DNA of 6,949 bases from assembly GCA_039917655.1 (NCBI GenBank), contig JBDSJC010000032.1, positions 1 through 6,949 of the forward strand, read 5' to 3'. Shown here in pieces: positions 1 to 5,197 of the stretch (positions are counted from its first letter, which is position 1; every line of letters begins with the position of its first letter). The notes beneath the pieces are model-generated. The model was given only the letters and a program-made list of their open reading frames with translations, had not been told where the DNA came from and did not search any database. The position numbers and the translations under genes are program-made. Source of the stretch: PNKC01 sp039917655 (lineage in GTDB: Bacteria > Chloroflexota > Dehalococcoidia > Tepidiformales > Tepidiformaceae).

Positions 1-249
1 GGTCTGGTTGCGAGCATGTCGTTGGAGATTTCGGACAACGAGCAATGTAATTCCTGGACGCTGGACATTCACGACGGCCACATCCATCCCCAACGCCAAC
101 GAGCGGAGACGACGGACGTCCATCTCAAGACGAACACGGCCGGCTTCTTTCAGTTCATTCGCGGCCAGGCCCTCGCCGAGGCTGTTGGAGAACTCACCGG
201 ACCTCCCGAAACTGCCGCTGTCATACAGGCCTGCTTCCTCAGCGACTAA
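1..249 (+). CDS. C-terminal fragment of a protein, possibly ending in an SCP2-like domain (5' end outside the window)
   Basis: The reading frame is open from the first base of the window to a TAA at 247-249, giving 82 visible residues. An internal ATG at 16 has no Shine-Dalgarno sequence before it, so I take this as the 3' end of a longer gene. The visible part runs from a W-T-L-D-I-x-D-G strand motif through a D-V-x-L strand to a helix with F-I-R-G and a final 'GPPETAAVIQACF' segment. That order (strand with Trp, 'DG' turn, 'DV.L' strand, short 'F..f..G' helix, terminal amphipathic helix) resembles the end of SCP2-like sterol/lipid-carrier domains, which in some bacteria are fused behind winged-helix regulators or enzymes. 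The match is by eye and weak, so function is unassigned. It lies 54 bp upstream of holA on the same strand. Confidence 0.5.
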   Translation, partial: GLVASMSLEISDNEQCNSWTLDIHDGHIHPQRQRAETTDVHLKTNTAGFFQFIRGQALAEAVGELTGPPETAAVIQACFLSD

Positions 250-303
250 CCCGTAACCCGTCGCGAACTCCCACTTCCACTCCCCTTCCTGTAACGTGAC
301 CCC

Positions 304-1422
304 GTGATCGTCCTTCTCTACGGCGCCGACGAGCTTGCCATCCGCAAGCGAATCCATGAGCTGCGTGCGCTCGCCGATGGCGGCAGCGGGATGCTCATCA
401 CGAACCTGACTGAACTCGACGGGCGGAGCGCGAAAGCGGACGACATCCTTGGCCCGGCGATGTCCGTGCCGTTCCTCGCCCCCCGGCGGATGATCGTCGT
501 CGAGAACTTTTTCGAACGCTTCGAAACGCGCGCGGGGCCGCCCTCCGCGGGAGGCGAACAGCGTCAATCGCGCGCACTCGGGGCGTTCGAACCGCTCATC
601 GCGGCGCTTAAAGCGGGGCTACCGGAAACGACGATCCTCGTCTTCACCGGAGTTTCAGATGACAGCCGGGCGTTCGCCAACAATGCCATGTTGAAAGCCC
701 TGAAGGCGCTGCCGGATGTCGAAAACGTCGCCTTCAAGAAGCTTGAGCGGGGGGATCTCGTGAACTACATCCGGAATGAAGCCAGGGCGCGAAGGATCAC
801 ATTCCGCATGGGCCAGTCACGGCCAGATGAGCGGAAGCAGTTCGAAGAGGCGACCCCCGAATCGGACCCCGCGCAGCTGTTGGCCAACCTGCTGCAATCG
901 GACACGCTGGCCATCGCCAACGAACTGGACAAACTTGCCCTCTGGGCGCACGGCGCGGCCGTCGGCGTGGCGGAAGTCAACCGCATCTGTGCGGGCGACC
1001 GGGAAGCGACTTCCTTCCAGTTCGTGGACGCCGTGCAGGATGGCAACCTCGGGGTGGCGATGGCACGGCTGGAGTGGTTGTTGCGGGACGGCGAGGAGTA
1101 CCAGGGGCTCTTGGCCTCGCTGCTCACCGGCTACAGACGGTCGGCGAACATCCTCGACCTGTTGGATGACCGCGCGCCGGACTCAGAGATCGCCAAGGCC
1201 CTGGGCAAGGCGGGAACATTTCCGCGGCTGCGAGATGACGCGATCCGGCGGGCGAAGATGCTCGGTCACGGCGGTCTGCGACGCGCCTACGCCGCGATCG
1301 TGGAATCGGAACGGGCGTTCAAATCGGGCGAACAGCGGGAAGAGGTCGCTTTCGAACTCATGCTCATGCGGCTCACCGGGCTCATCGCCGCCGCGCCGCC
1401 GCGACCGATTTCTACGCGTTAG
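304..1422 (+). CDS. holA: DNA polymerase III subunit delta
   Basis: The 372-residue product is the delta subunit of the clamp-loader complex. It is the wrench that opens the beta sliding clamp during replication in the cytoplasm. The N-terminus (MIVLLYGADE) is the family's usual first strand and turn. 'MSVPFLAPRRMIVVENFF' (residues 53-70) matches the conserved clamp-contacting 'P.F...R.v.v' region. A beta-rich segment with 'TTILVFTG' (109-116) is followed by a helical part with 'LLQSDTLAIANELDKLALW' (196-214), the typical 'd...l.nEleKL.ly' motif, and the collar domain (about 235-358) ending in 'ELMLMRL'. A charged stretch at about 168-190 looks longer than usual for the family. The start is GTG at 304, because a stop at 292-294 blocks extension and the N-terminal motif fits; no Shine-Dalgarno is visible. 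The 3' end overlaps the convergent ABC ATPase gene by 4 bp. Length is slightly above the usual 330-350 residues. Confidence 0.92.
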   Translation: MIVLLYGADELAIRKRIHELRALADGGSGMLITNLTELDGRSAKADDILGPAMSVPFLAPRRMIVVENFFERFETRAGPPSAGGEQRQSRALGAFEPLIAALKAGLPETTILVFTGVSDDSRAFANNAMLKALKALPDVENVAFKKLERGDLVNYIRNEARARRITFRMGQSRPDERKQFEEATPESDPAQLLANLLQSDTLAIANELDKLALWAHGAAVGVAEVNRICAGDREATSFQFVDAVQDGNLGVAMARLEWLLRDGEEYQGLLASLLTGYRRSANILDLLDDRAPDSEIAKALGKAGTFPRLRDDAIRRAKMLGHGGLRRAYAAIVESERAFKSGEQREEVAFELMLMRLTGLIAAAPPRPISTR

Positions 1423-2405
1423 TCTTCGGCCTGCCAGATCGGGTTGAAGCAGGCGACCGGGTGGCGGCGCTCCTCGGAGGTTTCGAGGGCTGGCGGGCCA
1501 CTCATCCGGCAGGCGTTCATCACCTTCGAGCAACGCGGCAGGAACGGGCAGTGTTCCGAGGGTTCGAACAGTTCCGGCGGGTGGCCTGGGATCTGCCGCA
1601 GATGTTCGTTTGCGCCATCGACTCGTGGGAGGGTGGCCAGCAGGCCGTGGGTATAGGGGTGTAGCGGCCTCTTCAGCATCTCCACTACCCCGCCGGTTTC
1701 CACCACGCGCCCGGCGTACATCACGGCCACTTCGTCCGCCATCTGCGCCACCACCCCGAAGTCGTGCGTGATCAGCAGGATCGCTGTGCCGCGAGTCTTC
1801 CGCAACTGGTCCAACTGGTGGAGGATCTGCGCCTGGATGGTGACGTCCAGCGCGCTTGTCGGCTCGTCGGCGATGATCACCTCGGGATTGAGCGCGGTGG
1901 CGATGCCGATCATCACTCGCTGGCACATCCCGCCGGAAAGCTGAAACGGGTAGGACTTCGCCACGCGGTCCGGGTCCGAAAGTCCGACCTCGTGGAGGAT
2001 CTCAAGGGCCCGCTTTTTCGCGTCCTTTTTGCTGATCTCGAGGTGGCTGGTGAGCATCTCCGCGACCTGCGAACCAATGCTCAACACGGGGTTCAGCCCG
2101 GCGACGGGGTCCTGGAAGATCATCGCGATGCGCCGTCCGCGCAGTGGGCGCAGCTGGCGGTCTTCCATCGCAAGCAGGTCCCGTCCTTCGAACAGCACAT
2201 GGCCACTGGTCACCTCCGCCTCTTGCGGCAGCAGGCGCAGGACGGACATTGCGGCGGTGGTCTTGCCGGAACCGGACTCGCCAACCAGTGTGAGAACCTG
2301 TCCGGGGAAGAGATCGAACGAGGCAGACTCCACCGCGTAGACGGTCGATTCCTTCGTCCGGTAGCGGATGGTCAGGTCGCGCACGCTGATGATTGGCTCA
2401 GGCAT
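1419..2405 (-). CDS. Peptide ABC transporter ATP-binding protein (DppD/OppD type)
   Basis: This 328-residue protein is the cytoplasmic ATPase of an oligopeptide/dipeptide or nickel-type ABC importer. All nucleotide-binding motifs are intact: Walker A GESGSGKTT (residues 42-50), Q-loop Gln98 in 'IFQDP', signature LSGGM (156-160), Walker B 'VIIADEP' with catalytic Glu181, D-loop 'SALD' (184-187) and switch His214. The peptide-transporter C-terminal extension is also present ('HPYTHGLLATLP', 249-260), ending in the family's four-cysteine set C286, C292, C299 and C319. In related proteins that set has been linked to an iron-sulfur site. ATG at 2405 is the natural start, giving 'MPEPIISVRDLTIRY', but no good ribosome-binding site precedes it; a strong hairpin sits 7 bp upstream instead. 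It follows lexA by 55 bp on the same strand. It is a solitary component: no permease, substrate-binding protein or second ATPase is adjacent in the window. The substrate cannot be read from the sequence. Confidence 0.93.
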   Translation of the reverse strand: MPEPIISVRDLTIRYRTKESTVYAVESASFDLFPGQVLTLVGESGSGKTTAAMSVLRLLPQEAEVTSGHVLFEGRDLLAMEDRQLRPLRGRRIAMIFQDPVAGLNPVLSIGSQVAEMLTSHLEISKKDAKKRALEILHEVGLSDPDRVAKSYPFQLSGGMCQRVMIGIATALNPEVIIADEPTSALDVTIQAQILHQLDQLRKTRGTAILLITHDFGVVAQMADEVAVMYAGRVVETGGVVEMLKRPLHPYTHGLLATLPRVDGANEHLRQIPGHPPELFEPSEHCPFLPRCSKVMNACRMSGPPALETSEERRHPVACFNPIWQAED

Positions 2406-2412
2406 GGGATGG

Positions 2413-2438
2413 AAACGGGGCCTTCGCGGGCCCCGTTT
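2413..2438 (-). terminator. Strong hairpin downstream of lexA, in the ATPase leader
   Basis: AAACGGGGCC (2413-2422) and GGCCCCGTTT (2429-2438) form a perfect 10-bp stem with a 6-base loop. It begins 22 bp beyond the lexA stop codon and, on the minus strand, ends in only TTT before CC. The GC core with flanking A/T pairs fits a Rho-independent terminator for lexA, though the U-tract is short. It also lies 7 bp from the ATPase start codon, where it would occupy the position of a ribosome-binding site if transcription reads through. Terminator is my preferred reading; a leader structure controlling the ATPase is the alternative. Confidence 0.6.
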
Positions 2439-2460
2439 GAGTTCTCCGGGTTGAGATTTG

Positions 2461-3099
2461 TCAGTCGCTTGGGCGGAACGAAGAGATGAACCGCCCCTGT
2501 ATCTCTACGTTGTCGGCGGTCGTGTAGATGGGCTGCATCGTACTGTTTGCGGGCTGCAGCCGCACCCGATCGCCCTCACGGTAAATACGCTTAAGGGTCA
2601 CTTCGCTGCGGTCTTTCAGCCAGACAGCAACCTTCTCGCCGTCGTTGGCGGAGCGCGCGGGCTCGAGGAAGACGATGTCCCCATCGTCGATCAGGTCATC
2701 GATCATCGATGTGCCTTTGACGCGCAGGGCGAAGACGTTCTGCCGCCCCCGGATCATGTCCTCGGTCACCGCGACTGTGTCTTCGCTGTCGTTGCCCCAG
2801 CGTTCGCTGGTGGGCACCGGGATCGGCTGGCCAGCGGCGATCGAGCCGAGCACCGGGATCTCGACGATGCGAGAACGGCGGCCCTTGCTGCCAAGGATCT
2901 CGATGCCGCGCGAGACCTCACGGTCCCTGCGGATGTAGCTCTTCTCTTCCAACTTGCGCAGGTTGTAATCGACCACGGAAGTGCTGCTGATCGCGCAGCC
3001 CTCCTGGATATCGCGGATGCTGGGCGGATAGTCCTTCTCTTCGATGAAGGTGCGAAGGAATTCGAGAATCTGACCCTGCTTGCCGGAGAGCTCTTTCAT
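2461..3099 (-). CDS. lexA: LexA repressor (SOS regulator, S24 self-cleaving protease)
   Basis: The 212-residue product represses DNA-damage genes and cleaves itself when RecA filaments form. The N-terminal winged helix starts with MKELSGKQGQILEFL. Its recognition region is 'SSTSVVDYNLRKLEEKSYIRR' (about residues 38-58). The cleavage site is Ala89-Gly90 in 'LGSIAAGQP'. The catalytic Ser131 lies in 'GTSM', and the general-base Lys170 lies in 'VTLKR'. The frame opens at another ATG 15 codons upstream (3144). I chose 3099 because 'MKEL' is the family's usual N-terminus and the longer version would put the SOS operator inside the coding region. A weak AAGG Shine-Dalgarno (3111-3114) lies 11 bases before this ATG. 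The gene is divergent from queG and followed by a hairpin terminator and the ABC ATPase. Autoregulation is expected from the operator in its leader. Family assignment is near certain. Confidence 0.96.
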   Translation of the reverse strand: MKELSGKQGQILEFLRTFIEEKDYPPSIRDIQEGCAISSTSVVDYNLRKLEEKSYIRRDREVSRGIEILGSKGRRSRIVEIPVLGSIAAGQPIPVPTSERWGNDSEDTVAVTEDMIRGRQNVFALRVKGTSMIDDLIDDGDIVFLEPARSANDGEKVAVWLKDRSEVTLKRIYREGDRVRLQPANSTMQPIYTTADNVEIQGRFISSFRPSD

Positions 3100-3115
3100 G
3101 TTGCGAGGCGCCTTT

Positions 3116-3129
3116 CGAACGCATGTTCG
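3116..3129 (-). promoter_or_regulatory. LexA operator (SOS box)
   Basis: The sequence CGAACGCATGTTCG is an exact match to the Bacillus/actinobacterial SOS-box core CGAAC-RNRY-GTTCG, with perfect 5-bp half-sites and a 4-base spacer. It ends 16 bp before the chosen lexA ATG and covers the expected transcription start of the promoter at 3136-3164, a position where bound LexA would block initiation. This indicates autorepression of lexA. The divergent queG start is over 210 bp away, so regulation of queG by the same box is possible but not indicated. Confidence 0.9.
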
Positions 3130-3135
3130 CGCCAA

Positions 3136-3164
3136 CTTTAACAATACGAGTGGGTTATCGTCAA
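3136..3164 (-). promoter_or_regulatory. Probable sigma-A-type promoter of lexA
   Basis: On the minus strand TTGACG (3159-3164) is a near-consensus -35 element. It is followed by a 17-base spacer and TTAAAG (3136-3141) as a weak -10. Transcription would start near 3129-3130, at the edge of the SOS box, giving a leader of about 30 bases. The -35 and spacing are good and the -10 is poor, so support rests mainly on position relative to the operator. Confidence 0.5.
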
Positions 3165-3340
3165 ACCTGTTCCGAACAGCCGAAGGCAGGGTTACGTCCT
3201 GCGATTCACCGCCAGTTCAGAGGAACTTTTGCCAAAAAGGGGCGCGTCGCGAGTTTTGGGTGCCTGGCAGGGAAGTCTTGTTCGGCGTTTCGGCGCGAAT
3301 CCGTGCGAATCGGCCCGCCCTGCCCTCGTTCCGCTAACCT
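3145..3340. other. Divergent intergenic region between lexA and queG
   Basis: This region holds the lexA -35 element, the 13-bp palindrome (3167-3179) and no recognisable gene. GCGAATC occurs twice (3295-3301 and 3305-3311) with a 10-bp period, about one DNA turn, 30-46 bp before the queG start. I find no convincing -35/-10 pair for queG, and no ribosome-binding site before its GTG. Confidence 0.5.
3167..3179. promoter_or_regulatory. 13-bp palindrome next to the lexA -35 element
   Basis: CTGTTC and GAACAG flank a single central C, a perfect inverted repeat with 6-bp arms. It starts 2 bp outside the lexA -35 element. The half-sites contain GTTC and GAAC in the opposite order from an SOS box, so it is not a second canonical LexA site. 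It could be an operator or activator site for lexA or for the divergent queG group, or chance. Confidence 0.3.
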
Positions 3341-4564
3341 GTGGTCGTGACGAATCCGACTCCGGTGACCAGTTCTCGGGCCGTGGAGGCTCTTTCCGGC
3401 GCTGACGTGAGGACGCGGGTCCTGGCACTGTGCGCGGCTGAGGGCTTCCCCCTTGTGCGCGTGGCGGGCGCGGATGTCCTGGGCGCCGCCCGGAACGCGG
3501 CACAGGAAGTGCGGCGCAAAGGGCTGCTGGCGGGGATGGCGTGGATGACCGGGGAGTGGCTTACACGGGCAACCGACCCTCGGCGCTTCCTGGGCGGCGC
3601 CCGGAGCGTGGTCCTGCTGGCGTTGCCCTACCACGGCGAAGACACTCAGCCGGCTGACGGCACACCACGCGAGGCCGGGCCAACGAGGGGACGGGTGGCG
3701 CGCTATGCCCGGGGGCGGGACTACCACCGGGTGTTCGAAACCAGGCTGCGTCGAATCGCACGCCTCATCCGCGAAGAGTTCGGGGCGGGCGCTCGCGCCA
3801 CGGTGGACTACGGCCCCTTGCTCGAGCGACCCTTCGCAGCCGCCGCCGGGATGGGCTGGCTCGGCAAATCGACCATGCTGCTGACGCCAGGTTTTGGCCC
3901 CTGGGTGCTCCTCGGGGCCATCGCTACAACGCTCGAACTTGAGCCCGACGCACCGTTGCGGAAGAGTTGCGGGAGTTGCCTGCGCTGCGTTGTCGCCTGC
4001 CCGACAGGCGCGCTGGGGAGCGATGGGACGGTGCTCGATGCGCGTCTCTGCATCAGCTACCACACGATTGAAAACCGCGGCGCCATCCCCGGCGACCTGC
4101 GGGCGAAGTTCGGCGATTGGGTGTTCGGCTGCGATGCCTGCCTCGATTCCTGCCCGGTAGGCGCGACCAACACGGCCAGCCACCCGGACTTTGTGCCAGC
4201 GGACGAGGAGGCGGGTCGGCCATCGCTGGTGGGGTTGCTCGATCTGGACGAGGAGGCCTTCCGGTCCCGCTTCCAGGGCCGGGCAATCATGCGGGCGAAG
4301 CGTGACGGGTTGGTCCGAAACGCCTGCGTGGCCCTCGGCAACGTGGGCCGGGCCGAGGAACTCGCCGCGCTGGTCAAGGCGCTGAACGATAGTTCTGCGC
4401 TTGTGCGGGGGCATGCGGCCTGGGGCATCACCCAACTCGCGAACCGCCACGCGCAGCAGGGCGCGGCACAGCTGGCCCTTGAACGGCACGCCGAAACAGA
4501 GCACGATCCCGCCGTGCTCGAAGAGCTGCGTCTCGCGCTGGCTGACCTGGCATCAACGAGCTGA
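3341..4564 (+). CDS. queG: Epoxyqueuosine reductase (QueG family)
   Basis: The 407-residue product belongs to the cobalamin-dependent iron-sulfur reductases that convert epoxyqueuosine to queuosine at the tRNA wobble position, in the cytoplasm. The N-terminal DUF1730-type region contains 'GMAWM' and 'DPRRFLGGARSVVLLALPY' (79-97). The conserved acid is Asp157 in 'VDYGPLLERP', followed by 'GMGWLGKST' (170-178). The two [4Fe-4S] clusters have all eight expected cysteines: 210, 213, 216, 220, 237, 264, 267 and 271, with 'CISYHTIENRG' between them. HEAT-like helices (about 320-400) form the C-terminus that helps bind tRNA. Two features depart from the usual form: Tyr158 where Ser/Thr is common, and 'CPVG' after the second cluster where 'CPWN' is typical. 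GTG at 3341 gives the longest form; GTG codons at 3347, 3383 and 3407 are alternatives, and none has a clear ribosome-binding site. The next gene begins 26 bp downstream. Confidence 0.88.
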   Translation: MVVTNPTPVTSSRAVEALSGADVRTRVLALCAAEGFPLVRVAGADVLGAARNAAQEVRRKGLLAGMAWMTGEWLTRATDPRRFLGGARSVVLLALPYHGEDTQPADGTPREAGPTRGRVARYARGRDYHRVFETRLRRIARLIREEFGAGARATVDYGPLLERPFAAAAGMGWLGKSTMLLTPGFGPWVLLGAIATTLELEPDAPLRKSCGSCLRCVVACPTGALGSDGTVLDARLCISYHTIENRGAIPGDLRAKFGDWVFGCDACLDSCPVGATNTASHPDFVPADEEAGRPSLVGLLDLDEEAFRSRFQGRAIMRAKRDGLVRNACVALGNVGRAEELAALVKALNDSSALVRGHAAWGITQLANRHAQQGAAQLALERHAETEHDPAVLEELRLALADLASTS

Positions 4565-4580
4565 ACCCAAGCATCCGATC

Positions 4581-4584
4581 GGAG
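4581..4584 (+). promoter_or_regulatory. Ribosome-binding site for the ATC hydrolase-like gene
   Basis: GGAG lies six bases before the ATG at 4591 within the short gap after queG. It fixes the start of the downstream gene and supports translation from a shared transcript. Confidence 0.65.
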
Positions 4585-4590
4585 TCTCCA

Positions 4591-5049
4591 ATGCCTGACC
4601 TGCCACTGCTCGAACGCCGCCGGCTCGAAGCGGCCGTGCTCATCCCCGTCATCCGCGCGATGCAGGCGGAGTTCGGCGAAGCGCAGGTGAACCAGGTAGT
4701 GGGCGACGCAATCCGCGAGATCGCCCGCGCCCAGGGCGAAGCCGAACGTGAGCGCTCGAACATCCGCACCATGGCGGACCTCGCCCTTATGCGGCAGCGC
4801 GGGCCCCTCGCCGAAGGGTCACTCATCGTCGAAGTCGTGCAGCAAGACGATGAGGCGTTCGGGTTCAACGTCACGCGCTGCAAGTTCATGGAGATGTACG
4901 AAGAGATGGGGTCACGGGACCTCGGCTTCCTGCTCTCCTGCGGGCGGGACTTCGCCTACTTCGAAGGGTTGGCCCCGGACGTCGCTTTCGAGCGGACGCA
5001 AACGCGGATGCAGGGGGCGGAGTTCTGCGACTTTCGCTACCGGAAGTAG
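4591..5049 (+). CDS. L-2-amino-thiazoline-4-carboxylic acid hydrolase-family protein
   Basis: The 152-residue product matches, by remembered motif pattern, the ATC hydrolase family. Its founding member opens the thiazoline ring of L-ATC in the Pseudomonas route to L-cysteine. An N-terminal helical half (residues 7-50, 'ERRRLEAAVLIPVIRAM') precedes the conserved block. That block holds 'NVTRCKFMEMYEEMG' with Cys97, 'LLSCGRDFAYFEGLAPD' (114-130) with Cys117, and 'RTQTRMQGAEFCDFRY' (135-150) with Cys146. The motif set is complete and the length is close to the bare catalytic domain; no signal peptide is visible. ATG at 4591 has a good GGAG six bases upstream. It lies 26 bp after queG and is probably co-transcribed. 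Many family members have unknown substrates, so ATC itself should not be assumed. No other thiazoline-pathway gene is in the window. Confidence 0.78.
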   Translation: MPDLPLLERRRLEAAVLIPVIRAMQAEFGEAQVNQVVGDAIREIARAQGEAERERSNIRTMADLALMRQRGPLAEGSLIVEVVQQDDEAFGFNVTRCKFMEMYEEMGSRDLGFLLSCGRDFAYFEGLAPDVAFERTQTRMQGAEFCDFRYRK

Positions 5050-5197
5050 CGAGTCGGAGCGTCCACTACGGATTTCGGCGGGCGTAAAGTCAGGACCGGT
5101 ATTTCCCGTGTTGTTACCTGTAAGCTGTCAGCCTTTACGCATTGCTAACGGCGCCACCGAAACGACAACTGAGCCTGAGCCAGGCGAGGAGACCGGG
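5050..5197 (+). other. Intergenic region before the dienelactone hydrolase-like gene
   Basis: This 148-bp gap is less GC-rich around 5085-5150 than its surroundings. TTGTTA (5111-5116) followed after 17 bases by TTTACG (5134-5139) is a possible but weak promoter. TTAC and GTAA (5114-5123) form a small palindrome overlapping its -35. I see no clear terminator for the preceding gene. The hydrolase may therefore have its own promoter rather than belong to the queG transcript. Confidence 0.3.
5186..5191 (+). promoter_or_regulatory. Ribosome-binding site for the dienelactone hydrolase-like gene
   Basis: GAGGAG sits six bases before the ATG at 5198, a near-ideal Shine-Dalgarno. It decides the start: the frame is open far upstream, back into the preceding gene, but that extension has no such signal. 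Confidence 0.75.

Noticed and set aside
247..260. Tandem TAACCCG repeat after the first gene's stop codon
   Set aside because: Only two copies of 7 bp; too short to support a repeat element or attachment site.
1552..1575. GTTC/GAAC-containing palindromes resembling SOS half-sites
   Set aside because: They lie inside the 3' coding part of the ABC ATPase, lack the CGAAC-N4-GTTCG arrangement, and arise from ordinary codons for Phe-Glu-Pro-Ser.
2458..3141. Open frame covering lexA on the opposite strand, plus a similar one at 1764-2489 opposite the ABC ATPase
   Set aside because: Both are shadows of strongly conserved genes whose motifs are all on the minus strand; neither product has family features.
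3100..3144. Fifteen-codon N-terminal extension of LexA from the ATG at 3144
   Set aside because: It would place the SOS box and most of the untranslated leader inside the coding region, and LexA proteins normally begin at the 'MKEL'-type sequence.
3206..4504. Long open frame (432 codons) antisense to queG
   Set aside because: It mirrors a well-supported gene in GC-rich DNA, its product is Pro/Arg/Gly/Ala-rich with no recognisable domain, and it runs across the queG start into the regulatory region.
4748..5197. Upstream extension of the dienelactone hydrolase frame (466 residues in all)
   Set aside because: The extension overlaps the ATC hydrolase gene out of frame and has Ser/Arg-rich nonsense composition. 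The GAGGAG-preceded ATG at 5198 starts a proper Tat signal.
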